64,000 nt of DNA, taken from NCBI GenBank assembly GCA_025345505.1, contig JANVCC010000014.1, positions 1,084,559 to 1,148,558 of the forward strand, in the 5' to 3' direction. The position numbers and the translations under genes were made by a program. Within the stretch, counting starts at the first letter, position 1. Every line of letters begins with the position of its first letter. Source of the stretch: Todiramphus chloris collaris (Eukaryota > Chordata > Aves > Coraciiformes > Alcedinidae). The notes under the pieces are model-generated. The model did not search any database. It was given only the letters and a program-made list of their open reading frames with translations, and was not told the origin of the DNA. This document shows positions 42,140-51,688 of the stretch, piece by piece.

Positions 42140-42588
42140 ACAATGACATGTACTAGCAAAGTCCCTCTAGTGATTTGTGCACCAGCATGGTCTTGGTGAG
42201 GGTCCATCCTCAGCTTTGTGATGAACCCAAGCAGACCTCATTACCTGCCATTGCTACTTACAGCCACAAACTGTGGTCAGGGATCATAGCCCCCACTTGA
42301 CACTACTTTGATGCCTCTGCTCAGGTGCCGTTGGGCCTCAGTAACCCATCTAGGAACAACTGTTGTGCCTTTACAGCAGATGATGGGGCCCTGGCTGGAG
42401 GTGTTGCTGGCCAAGCAGACCCTAAGAACCTGCCAGATGGTGATTGTGGTCACAGGGTGGCCGGTGAGGGAAGCCAGACCCAACAGAGCAAATGGGGCAG
42501 CATGTCCTGGTGTGGCAGCCCTTCGGGGAGGCCACCATGAACTGCATTACTGCACATGAAGGTGAAGGGTTTGCTCCTTCTGCCATGT
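42140..42588 (-). other. GC-rich segment, possibly internal remnant of an LTR element
   Basis: It has distinctly higher GC than its neighbours, with open frames on both strands (minus 42,277-42,483; plus 42,308-42,559) that resemble nothing I know. It lies directly beside an LTR-like segment, on the side where the internal region of a minus-strand element would start. A decayed retroelement interior is the best guess, not a demonstrated one. Confidence 0.25.
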
Positions 42589-42850
42589 GCAGCTCCAGAC
42601 AGAGAGCTGAGCGACATGAATGGGTTTGAATTTATTGAGAGCTGAAAGCACAGGCTCTTTAAACACTTTTATCTCGAGTCCCAATATCTAAACTATGTAA
42701 CTTACATGGCAATTCAGCTGTGACCGCAAATGATGCCGCAGAGCTGTTTTCTGCATAAACATGACAGATGGTATTTCAGCAGACAAGCGCAGCAAGAGCA
42801 ACATCTAGTGGCAAGTAAGATAGTAGCTACACCAAAAGAGAAGCCAACTC
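42589..42850 (-). mobile_element. LTR-like segment
   Basis: On the minus strand there is a CTCTCAATAAATTC polyadenylation signal followed by a U5-like stretch ending in GCTGCACA and then TGGCAGAAGG, where a primer site would begin with TGG. The upstream part could be U3, but no clear TATA box or terminal repeat was fixed and the start is uncertain. Confidence 0.3.
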
Positions 42851-43377
42851 CAACTAATAGGATATAAATCAGACAGAAATGTACAAGAATGGAAAGTAGC
42901 AACAGAATTTTTTTCTGTAATAATTTGTACTTAAAAGTTTTCTCATGTTTACATTCATAAATAATATATAGATAATGTGCATATCTCAAATAAAAACTAG
43001 TTTTAATTCTTCCTTTGCTTCACATGATTAATGCTGTGTCATTACTTTGAACACCAATTGATTTGATGACAATATCTTTGTATCCTATTTAGCACTCTTA
43101 GATTTTAAATTTGCAGATGCATAACACCAGAATTTCAAGGGAAACTATCTATGTAATTATGGTTTTGTTATGTACTCAGGCAGTGAACAGCTTTAAGTAT
43201 GAGAGAAATTTTAGATGTATAAGAAGACATTCAGGATTACTGCAAGGTTCAAAACAATTTAATTTTTGTCCTCCTTTCCCTTCTGCCACTAGTCATGTGT
43301 TTACTATGTGAGACACCCATTATTCAAGTTAGATGATTTTGTAATTAAAATATGCATCTAACTTACATCTCCTCTTT

Positions 43378-43914
43378 ACTATGGCTAGGATGGAGTTAAC
43401 TTCTTTCACAGTAGTCCCTACAGTGCTATAGTTTAGATTTGTGACCAAAACAGTGTTGATAACACAGGGTTGTTTTAGCTATTGCTGAGCGATCCTGGAA
43501 CAGCATCAGGACATTTTCTGTTTCTCACTCTGACCCAGGTCCTAGTAGGCTGAGGGTGAGCAAGAGGCTAGGAGAGGACCCAGCAGGTACAGTTGAGCCA
43601 AACTGACCAGAGGGATATCCCATACCATGAAACTTCAAGTTCAGTAGTAAAAACTGGAGTAGTCTTTTCAAAACAGACACTGCTCAGAGAATCGCTGGGC
43701 ATCAGTCTGCTGGTGACAGGTGGTGAATGATTGCCTTTGCACCAGCTCTTTGGTTGTGTCTTTTTCCAGACTCTTTCTTTCACTTGTTAAACTGGCTTCA
43801 TCGTGATCCATAATCTCTTTCTTGCCTTTGCTCATTCGATTGTCTCTCCCACCACACTGCAGGCAAGGAGTGACTATGCAGAAGGTGGTTGCTGGCCAGG
43901 GCCAGCCCACCACA
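43378..43914 (+). mobile_element. ERVL-type solo LTR, second copy
   Basis: A more complete copy of the same LTR type as 41,262-41,729. It starts near 'tatggctaggatggagttaa', continues 'cacagtagtccctacagtg', 'aaaacagtgttgataacac', 'cagttgagccaaactgacc' and 'tcagtagtaaaaactgg' (poly-A signal changed), and ends 'ccagcccaccacaac'. It lies in the same orientation 1.7 kb from the first copy. The two are clearly diverged, so they are more likely separate insertions than the two ends of one provirus, though the GC-rich stuff between them leaves that open. Confidence 0.8.
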
Positions 43915-45980
43915 ACTAACCATGCTTTACTTCATACTCTGTTTTGAATATGCACATTGTGTCCAGAACTGCCAAGTGTGATATTTCTCAGCTAGATCCT
44001 AGAAAAAAAATAAAGGAATGACTTTCATTCACAATCAGGGAAATGTATCAATTTAAAACTCACAAGGTAATATCTTTTATAGATAGATATAGATGAATAT
44101 ATGCAGTTAGTCAGAGATAACCATTCCAATACCTGTCTCTGTATTGTCACACAAAATTAACAGACTGGTGTTAGTACACTACCTTCTGGAGGACTCGTAT
44201 CTCTCCTCCACCATCCCAAAATACACACTGGAGAAATGTTACATGACCCAGCTTCTGATCTCTATACCTTATTTACAGCTGCATGTAGGTGTAACATTCT
44301 AAATACAGTATTAGATAATGCCCTATTCAACCAGAACTAAGTGATCACTGCATGCTCTGCCTTGAGTTCTATTCTATCCAAAGACCCTGAGCTGAAAGGT
44401 GGCCATCACTTCTGAGAGATAGCTTGGGGAGCAGTCTATTTAGCGTGTTTCTGCACAGTGCCATTCAACCGTCTTTGCATTCAACAGCAGTTCACAAGAG
44501 ATGGGTCTGTTTCCTGGAGCCCTAATCCCTCCACCTTTCCTCATGCAAGCACAAGGGTTCACAGCTGTAGCAATGTGTTAGAGCTAGGCACTGGCAGGGG
44601 ATAACATTCTTCAAATGAAGCTTCAGTTTTAACTGAGACTATAACTCAAAACATGGAACTTTCTACCTAAAGGAAAGTCTGTTGAATGTTAACATTTCAG
44701 TGCCATGTACTCAGAAGCATGTCATGTCAAAATTAAGGTAGTTTGCTCTTCTGGGACTTGGAGATCAGGCTTTGACAAGGAAAAAGTCCTTACTTCTTAT
44801 ACTTACTGCAAACTTGCTATATTTTGCTAAGAAACTATACTGATTACTGCAGCGTCAACTAGTATTCAGGCCACATGCACAGATACTCACTTCCCACCAC
44901 CTCCTCCAAATGGTTCCTGCACCAGGCATCTGGGCTACTGCAAGCTGTACTTCAACTGATTTAAAGAAATAGCAGATGGAAAGTGGTAGAGAGATCCCTG
45001 GTGGATGATTAGATCTTTCACTACTTCCCTCTGCCTCACAGCTGCTATTTCCTGGGCTCTCAAAAGTGTTACCAGTGCAGAAGCATCACTGTTCTCCCAA
45101 CGGTCATCAGGCTATGCTGTAAAGTTCTCTTTTTCACAAGTTCATCTGTATTCTAAAAGAAGTATAGCATCAAGTTTCATACCAGCTTCCCCTGGGCCTT
45201 CCTGGTGTCTTGGTTTCTCCATGGACCTGTTGTTGTCCTTGAATTGATCACTTACCACCAAAAGTGGTAAAAGCCATCCCCTCAAAGTATCACAACAAAA
45301 CCCATTCTGGACTTGTGTTCCTCCAGGTTCCTTTTCCTCATCCCCAGAAACTCTTTCCATGAAGCACACTTGCCACAGATGAGATGATCCACAGCAAAAG
45401 GCCCCCTTGTCCCTCTGTCCAATACTGGTTAGAAAAAACTCCCTTCAGAAGGAAATTTCTTCCTGAAATCTGGTATTTGTAGGCTACATGCATCCAGAAA
45501 TCCAGTGCTTAAATCCTTGTGAGAGTCTGGAAAGAGTATGTTTATCTCTCTAATAACAAATCATACTGTTGACCCTGTAAGTGTTCAAGCCTTTTGCTGC
45601 TCTATACCCCATACCAGTGTGCCACAGACTGTGAAAAGACAGAGAAATATTTTATTTGCTATCTTGGATTTTTTTTTCTTTTTCATATCCCATATCAGCT
45701 ATCATTGGAAGTCACTTCATTTCTACCCTTTAGGACACAATTACAAGTTCAAAAGTGTCCCAAAGTATTAGAATTTAGTCTGTGCTATGTCAATCCCCAA
45801 GGAACAATGGAAAAGCAGAGCTCAACAGAGTATAACTTAAAATTCATCTTTTTCAGGTACCATGTTGAACTTTGAAAGAATGGGAATAAGACCTGAAGAA
45901 TAAACTGTGAACAGATCAGTAAATGTAAGCTTTCTGTGGCACACTCATTTCATATGTAATTTCTGTGGGGCAGGTGTTAA
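43915..45980. other. Unassigned sequence downstream of the ASMT-like fragment
   Basis: No gene recognised. The part next to 45,980 may be the 3' flank of the ASMT-like exon on the minus strand. Confidence 0.45.
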
Positions 45981-45986
45981 TTTATT
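45981..45986 (-). promoter_or_regulatory. Possible polyadenylation signal for the ASMT-like exon
   Basis: AATAAA on the minus strand, about 150 bases after the TAA of the ASMT-like frame. The spacing suits a short 3' UTR. A single hexamer in AT-rich DNA is weak evidence by itself. Confidence 0.3.
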
Positions 45987-46135
45987 TTTCTGGCACTCAG
46001 ACACACAACAGTCAGAAATTCTCCTGATAATGCATCAGCTTGCAAAAGAGTTGATGCCTTAACTAGAAGCTACGTTGATGGCTTATCTCATTTTCCCACT
46101 TACCTATGTAAGAGGGCAGAAGAAAGTGGAGAGAA

Positions 46136-46285
46136 TTATTTCTTTCTTAAAACAGCATCATAGAGTTTTCCAGTTCTCTTGACTTGAATCTCTCCAAAGC
46201 CAGCTGCTTCAAGGAGCTTGCTGTACTCTGCTGCTGTTCGCTCTTTCCCTTCTGTCTGGACCAACATATTCATTGAATGCAGTTG
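46136..46285 (-). pseudogene. ASMT: ASMT (acetylserotonin O-methyltransferase) C-terminal fragment, truncated by CR1
   Basis: ASMT makes melatonin from N-acetylserotonin with S-adenosylmethionine. The minus-strand frame encodes 49 residues and a TAA that match the family C-terminus closely: QLHSMNMLVQTEGKERT, then YSKLLEAAGF, then KRTGKLYDAVL with a basic end (human ASMT has QLYSLNMLVQTEG and TGAIYDAIL). The similarity starts exactly where a CR1 3' end stops (46,286). No AG acceptor stands at that boundary, and no earlier ASMT exon is visible to the right. The fragment itself has no frame break, so it was lost recently or is still constrained. Best reading: the last exon of ASMT or an ASMT-like copy, cut by a CR1. 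The related ASMTL protein is less likely but not excluded. Confidence 0.6.
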
Positions 46286-47100
46286 AATCATAGAATCATT
46301 ATGGTTGGAAAAGACCACCAGGGTCATCAAGTCCAACCTTTGTCCTAGCATTTCTCTAACCATTACACCATATCCTCAAGCTCCACATCTATTCGGTCTT
46401 TAAACACCTCCAGGGATGGTGACTCCACCACCTCCCTGGGCAGCCTGTTCCAGTGCCTAACCACCCTCTCAGTGAAGAATTTCCTCCTAATATCTAATCT
46501 AAACCTCCCCTGACGCAACTTGAGTCCATTTCCCCTCGTTCTATCATTACTAATTTGAGAGAAGAGACCAACGCCAGCCTCGCTACAACCTCCTTTTAGG
46601 TAGTTGTCGAGGGCAATAAGGTCTCCTCTCAGCCTCCTCTTCTCTAGACTAAACAAACCCAGTTCACTCAGCCACTCTTCATAGGGCATGCTTTCCAGCC
46701 CTTTCACCAGCTCTGTTGCCCTCCTCTGCACTCGCTCCAGCACCTCGATGTCCTTCCTGTGCTGTGGTGACCAAAACTGGACACAGTACTCAAGGTGCAG
46801 TCTCACAAGTGTTGAGTACAGGGGTACGATCACCTCCCTACTCCTCCTGGTCACACCGTTTCTGATCCAGGCCAGGATGCCATTGGCCTTCTTGGCCACC
46901 TGGGCACACTGCTGGCTCCTGTTCAGCCGGCTATTGACCAGCACCCCCAGGTCCTTTTCCACCAGGCAGCTCTCCAGCCACTCCTCCCCAAGCCTGGAGC
47001 GTTGCTGGGGCTTGTTGTGACTGAAGTGCATGACCTGGCACTTGGCTTTCTTAAACTCCATACAACTGAGCTCAGCCCATCTCTCCAGCCTGTCCAGGGA
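46286..47100 (-). mobile_element. CR1 LINE, 5'-truncated, well preserved
   Basis: Minus-strand CR1 from the RT C-terminal region ([15 protein letters not shown]) to the 3' end, with one uninterrupted frame of about 245 codons (46,363-47,100) ending [10 protein letters not shown]. The 3' end carries CCAACCATAATGATTC and ATTCTATGATTC. It is younger than the other CR1 copies, to judge by the intact frame. The 5' end joins retroviral integrase sequence in the same reading frame, so a 276-codon chimeric open frame spans the junction. The 3' end abuts the ASMT-like exon. Confidence 0.92.
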
Positions 47101-48086
47101 AATAATACCCCAGCAAGAACAAAAATCACCAGCCTTACTTGAGGTATACGCTGGGCCAGTACCCATCTTGATACTACAAGGGATCCCCATCATAGCAGTA
47201 CACTTGAGCCAGTGATGGAGAACATCTCAAGCCCGTTTACCTGTATGTGCTGTGGCAACAAGAAAGCTAGAATAATATCAATAGCAACATGGGCATACTT
47301 TAAGCGACCAAATTCACAAATATGTGTGACATCTGATTGCCAAAGCTCATCAGCTACCAACCCTCAAGGGTTAACCCCCTCTGTAGAAGGTGAAGTGGCA
47401 AATTTACAACAATCAGGGCAAGCAGCAACAATCTCTCGAGCATGTGCCAACTTCAGGTGAAAATGCCCACTAAGACCCTAAGCACTCTGATGAAAGAAAT
47501 CATGTGACAACTTAGCTTGCACCATAGTGTGTGGGACTGATGTGTAGAATGCAGCTGCAACCGCTCTGTCATTACCTGCTGTAATGGGACCAGGGAGGTT
47601 TAAATGAGATCGAATATGCATAATGTAAAAATCGTGTTTTCTATAATTAAGCAAAGTCCAAATAGTATGTAACTCAACAAACAATAAATGGTTTCTAACA
47701 TCCCGGAGACAGGCCGATTCAAGACGTGCAACGACCCCAACAGAATAAGCAGAATCGGAAACTATATTAACAGGACTCAACTGAAAAATCTCAAAAGCTA
47801 AACATATGGCTGCCAATTCTATAATTTGCACTGAAGCCACAGGCAAACATAACAACTTCTCATACCATTTTTGAGAAGAATCTGGACACACAACCACTGC
47901 TCATTTAGATCTCCCTGAAGCATCAGTAAAAACAGTAAGACCATCAACAGGATGAGATGGACAATGCTGTGTAGCATATAAGGGAAATGACCAATTTCAG
48001 CCCATAACACACGTGTTGGGCAATGAATCAACAGTGATCCATGATAATCTGCCAAAGCAAACTGAAAAACAGGGTCCTCCCACCCT
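47101..48086 (-). pseudogene. pol: pol remnant: RNase H and integrase
   Basis: RNase H keeps its acidic residues in recognisable context: TDAS, ELAAICLAFEIF, SDSAYSVGV and AGNDRAV, but with a TGA near 47,905 in the frame. Integrase follows with its His/Cys zinc domain (LSHDFFHQSA, later CPDC) and the first catalytic Asp (WQSDVTHI). At the second catalytic site the usual KTDNGP reads KMGTGP, so the Asp is lost. The sequence stops a few residues later at the CR1 junction; the catalytic Glu and the rest of integrase are missing. Confidence 0.87.
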
Positions 48087-48387
48087 TGTGGGAAACCTCG
48101 GCTTGTCTGAGGGATTAGAATGTGAGTCAGATAAACAACCTGAACATCTGTGCACCCTTGAGGAGACCAGAAAGTCCTGAGAAAAGAACCAGCAGTTCAC
48201 AGAGAAAGCTTGCCAAAGTTAATTGTGGACAGGTAGTCTTTGCTTGGGCCAATCAGGTGTGGGCACTTATTATCAGAAGGGTTATAAAAGGGCTTGTAGC
48301 CACAATAGATTTGTGCCTTTGGAGAAGCAGTGTGTGAGTGAGTGAAGTCGGTTTTGATCATGATGTGTTGAGGCTTACAATGATATT
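48087..48387 (+). mobile_element. 5' LTR of the nested element
   Basis: It starts TGTGGGAAACCTCGG and carries the U3 landmarks 'ggattagaatgtgagtcag', 'gggccaatcaggtgtgggc' (a CCAAT box) and the TATA box 'gggttataaaagggc'. U3 is about 95% identical by eye to the 3' LTR. The R-U5 part is much less similar (about 70%) and does not end in the expected CA. Confidence 0.85.
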
Positions 48388-48406
48388 TGATGACCCCCAG
48401 CGTGAT
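48388..48406 (+). other. Primer binding site, tRNA-Trp type
   Basis: TGATGACCCCCAGCGTGAT follows the 5' LTR directly. The tRNA-Trp site used by avian leukosis/sarcoma viruses is TGGTGACCCCGACGTGAT. The match is good apart from one extra C and a few substitutions. This primer type differs from the Lys3 type of the host provirus, so the two elements belong to different lineages. Confidence 0.65.
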
Positions 48407-48563
48407 GAAAGAAGGAGCTGTGGAGGTGAGGTGTGACATGACCGAGCACATTGTCAAGTGGTGTCCCTGACAAACCCCTGGTCTGTGGAAAAAGCGGTGG
48501 AGATGGAGCCCAGTGAAGCTGAGAGAGGCAGTGGAGCTGCTAAGTCCATGGACAGTGTACTAG

Positions 48564-48868
48564 GTAAGCCCCTGGGAACATGGGAGGGTCTCTCAATAAA
48601 GAAGAAACTACTGTTTTAAATGTGTGAAAAATAATTTTGATGAAAAAAGGGACTTAAATTGGAGGAATTGACTTTAAAAGAGATGCTGATATGTAGTAAA
48701 AATAACAGCTTTCAAGTCCATACACCAACAGCATTTAGCATCTGTTTGTGGGAGCAAATTGGGGAAAAGTTAATTGATAGTGCTAGCTGTGGATGTAAGG
48801 ATATAATGGGATTATTATCTACTTGGTGCTTGCTGCTAGAAATGTTGGAAGACCTTAAAAAGTGGTGA
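48564..48868 (+). pseudogene. gag: gag-like start (matrix remnant) with leader splice donor
   Basis: A leader donor (TAG|GTAAGC, intron from 48,564) precedes an ATG at 48,580 that encodes Met-Gly-Gly-Ser, a myristoylation-type start. Stops follow after 15 codons and again before 48,659. The later frame (48,659-48,868) has FSICLWEQIGEKL and a Leu/Glu-rich helix ending in LKKW, which is matrix-like. The assignment rests on position and a loose pattern. Confidence 0.5.
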
Positions 48869-48889
48869 GATAAAGTTTAAAAGTTAGAT

Positions 48890-49600
48890 GCTTCCTAGAT
48901 TATTAGTACCATTACTGTGCCTGTTGCTGATCTGATTGATCCTGAAGCTGATACCCACCTTCTGAAGGAGCCCAGAACTGAGCCAGTGCCCCCCCCCCCC
49001 CTCTTTGGACAGTGAAGCATCTGTGACTTAGGGGAGCAGGAGCCCCTTGTTAGATGATGCAGTTTGTCATCACCCTCTGCTGCTTCCAGAAGATCCTGAT
49101 GCTTGGTGGGACCTTGGAGCAGGGGAGGGAGAAGGGGCCATCCCAGAACTGACATCGTCTGGGGAGGCAGAGGTGGAAGCTTCCCTGAGGTGGGGCACTC
49201 TGGAAGCTCCCCTGTGGTGGGGCTTGGAGTGCCGTGGCCAGCAATGGACCCTTCCCCCTGCTCAGGTTACTGCTGCCCCATGCAATCCAGCTGACTTCCG
49301 ACAGTGAGCGTAATTGTGAACTGTCACTGTTCCCAGAACTGAGAGAGGTGGCACTGCTGCACTAGAAAAGTGGGGAGACCTATGGTATCTCTGGCTGTTT
49401 GTGCTTGTGCTCAAGGGGCCAGGATGAGCATGTCATCTTTGCATGGAGGGCAATACAAGATTTGCAGAAGACTACAGCCCAGCGTGGTCCTAGTTCTCCT
49501 GCTATGGTGAAAGTGCTATGCTTAAGATGAAACCAGTAAAGAATCCATACAGAACTGCACAGCTGGGCATGAGGCTTGGAATGATCAACAGTGGAAGATC
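48890..49600 (+). other. Decayed interior of the nested element, GC-rich
   Basis: It contains a run of about 14 C (48,990-49,003), then a Pro/Glu/Trp/Gly-rich coding-like stretch with frames open on both strands. The segment 49,143-49,285 has a near-identical inverted copy at 50,449-50,591. No capsid, protease or RT motif is visible. Confidence 0.55.
49143..49285 (+). repeat. Inverted repeat arm 1 (143 bp)
   Basis: The reverse complement of 50,449-50,591 matches at 142 of 143 positions, the single difference being C/G in 'ttccacctctg' against 'ttccacgtctg'. This arm sits in its natural context inside the nested element, so it is the likely source. Confidence 0.95.
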
Positions 49601-49957
49601 TGAACATTTTGTAGACGTTGCCTATATGCTCGTGTCTTCGTATTGGTTGTGGGGACACTTGCATTTTTTGTATTGGGTATTGTGAGTTTTGGGTTAGACG
49701 CATTACACTGCAGTATCTGGGTGAGACTGATCATGACTGATGGGAGACTTTCTGGTCTAGCTCAAAGGGGAATCAAGGGATGGTTGAAGGGCCTGCTGGA
49801 AGCAGGCATACTGGTATTGGTAATTACCATCATTTGTATTGTTCTGTGTATTCTGTCCTTGCTGCAAAGGGCCCTGCAGCAAGTAACTAACATGGACCCT
49901 TTTGGTAAGAAAAACCCAAAAAGGGGGAACTGTTGTGGGAAACCTTGGCTTGTCTGA
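49600..49957 (+). pseudogene. env: env remnant (transmembrane subunit C-terminal part)
   Basis: A hydrophobic membrane anchor (GILVLVITIICIVLCILSL) follows a helix-like GLAQRGIKGWLKGLLEAG and is followed by a short basic tail (FGKKNPKRG) that overlaps the polypurine tract. This is the layout of a retroviral TM C-terminus just before the 3' LTR. Only the last part of env is present. The surface subunit and the start of TM are missing. Confidence 0.7.
49914..49933 (+). other. Polypurine tract of the nested element
   Basis: A stretch of A and G ending 'aaaaagggggaactgt' sits immediately before the TGTGGGA start of the 3' LTR, where plus-strand DNA synthesis is primed. Confidence 0.7.
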
Positions 49958-50280
49958 GGTATTAGAATGTGAGTCAGATAAACAACCTGGAGTGAAAATC
50001 TGTGCACCCTTGAGGAGGCCAGAAAGTCTTGAGAAAAGAACCACCAGTTCACAAACAGAGAAAGCTTGAAGAAGTTAATTGTGGACAGGTGGTCTTTGCT
50101 TGGGCCAATCAGGTGTGGGCACTTCTTATCAGAAGGGCTTATAAAAGGGCCCTTATAAGAAGCCCTTATAAAAGGGCTTGTAGCCACAATAAGATGGAGC
50201 ATTTGAGCCTTTGAAGAAGTAATGTATATGTCGAGTCCGTCTCAACAATGACATGTTGAGTCTGACAATAACATCCCACA
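49934..50280 (+). mobile_element. 3' LTR of the nested element with a TATA-region duplication
   Basis: It starts TGTGGGAAACC and ends ACATCCCACA, giving terminal inverted repeats TGTGGGA/TCCCACA. Against the 5' LTR it carries an extra ~28 bases at the TATA box, 'gcttataaaagggccc' followed by 'ttataagaagcccttata', which forms a near-palindrome around GGGCCC and duplicates the TATA motif. Confidence 0.88.
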
Positions 50281-51660
50281 TCAACCAATTTAAATTGTCC
50301 ATGGTGGAAGGAAGATAAATAACTGATGGATCAGTACCAGTTAACATTTGTAACTGTTCTCACCCTTTCATGATCAATTTGGTGTACATCTCATTGATGG
50401 GCCATACTGTTCTTGTTGGGGTGTGTGACAAAAAATCCATTCCAGAACTTGCATGGGGCAGCAGTAACCTGAGCAGGGGGAAGGGTCCATTGCTGGCCAC
50501 GGCACTCCAAGCCCCACCACAGGGGAGCTTCCAGAGTGCCCCACCTCAGGGAAGCTTCCACGTCTGCCTCCCCAGACGATGTCAGTTCTGGTCTGAGAAT
50601 GTGTCAATCCATTGAAACAGCAGTGGAAAAGGTTGATATTTACTAGCTATAAGGGCTAAAAACATGGAAGATTCAGGATCCCACCAACAACATTGCTTAT
50701 TAAGAGCGTCAATACATAATTGCAAAGCATGTTTTGCTTCATCAGTTAACATACATCAAGACTTAAGATTAGCATTGCCTTTGAGTACATTAAAGAGAGG
50801 ATGTAGCATATCAGTAGTAAGACCTAACACTGGCTGCAGTCAATTAATAGCACCCAGTGATTTTTGTAAATCATTAAGTGTAAGATTATCAGCAACTTTC
50901 AAAACAACAGGCTGAGGTTGTAGTCTGCTGGGTAATTTTCCAACCCAGATATTGCCAAGGTTTGTCCCTTTGTACCTTGTCAGGAGCAATGCATAATCCT
51001 GCATTTTTCATAGCCACAGTTATTGCAGCAACAGCTTGATCGAGTTGGAAAACTGTTTGACAGGAAATAAGAATATCATCCATATAATGATAAATTAAAA
51101 CATTTGGAAACCATTGCCACACTGGTTGTAACACTGTCGCAACCACACACTGACAAATTGTAGGGCTATTCCTCATTCCCTGGAGCAACACCACCCAGTG
51201 ATATAGCTGCATAGGTTCTGCGTGGTTTAACAAAGGAACAGAAAAAGCAAATCTGGGAGCATCACCAGGGTGCAAAAAGATGGTAAAAAAGCAATCTTTC
51301 AAATCAATCACAATTAATGTCCAGTCTGAAGGAATCATAGTTGGAGAGGGCATCCTGAGTTGTAAGGCTCCCATAGGCTCAATAACCACATTAATAGCCC
51401 TCAAATCATGTAGCAAATGCCATTTACCATTCTTTTTAAGAATGCAAAATACAGGGGTATTCCAGGGACTAGCAGTAGGTTTAATGTACCAGTTCTTGCA
51501 AATGTTGAAGTGGCTTCACCTTTAGAGGCTATGGATCAACCCACACAAGGGTGTCCATGATCGATGTAAATTTACAAATATCCTGAAACTGCATTTGGAA
51601 TGGCTGATCAATGGCCCCTAAAGAAAAACCTCTGGGGAGTTTGTGAAATTTGAACCAGAG
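50281..51660 (-). pseudogene. pol: pol remnant: reverse transcriptase
   Basis: The start matches the RT entry region (DTLVWVDP, then LLHDLRAIN). The palm motifs are clear: IDLKDCFFTI, LQGMRNSPTICQ and HYMDDILIS, with the YMDD codons intact at 51,075-51,086, and QYLGWKI. The frame is open from 51,416 to 50,889 and broken on both sides. The connection region continues at LEWIF and TVWPINEMYT (50,440-50,380) after the inverted insert. The rest of pol resumes at 48,086 beyond the nested element. Confidence 0.88.
50449..50591 (-). repeat. Inverted repeat arm 2 (143 bp) inside outer pol
   Basis: A copy of 49,143-49,285 in reverse orientation, lying in the RT connection region of the outer provirus and outside the nested LTRs. 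It is bounded by CCAGAACT (50,442-50,449) on one side and its complement (AGTTCTGG, 50,584-50,591) on the other. That suggests a microhomology-guided strand switch rather than transposition. Confidence 0.93.
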
Positions 51661-51688
51661 TGCCAAATTGTCCTAGCACATCACGTCC

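Larger units (their letters stand above)
48087..50280 (+). mobile_element. Nested pol-less endogenous retrovirus, opposite orientation
   Basis: A 2.2-kb element with two LTRs (48,087-48,387 and 49,934-50,280), a primer site, a gag-like start, an env transmembrane remnant and a polypurine tract, inserted into pol of the minus-strand provirus. The interior has no pol, so it must have moved with enzymes supplied by a relative. The outer pol reading resumes directly on either side, which fixes the insertion limits. No clean target-site duplication is visible. Confidence 0.85.

Noticed and set aside
46688-47020. Plus-strand frame of 110 codons
   Set aside because: Antisense shadow of the CR1 reverse transcriptase C-terminus.
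47212-47460. Plus-strand frame with several Cys
   Set aside because: Antisense of the provirus integrase; the Cys-rich look is coincidental.
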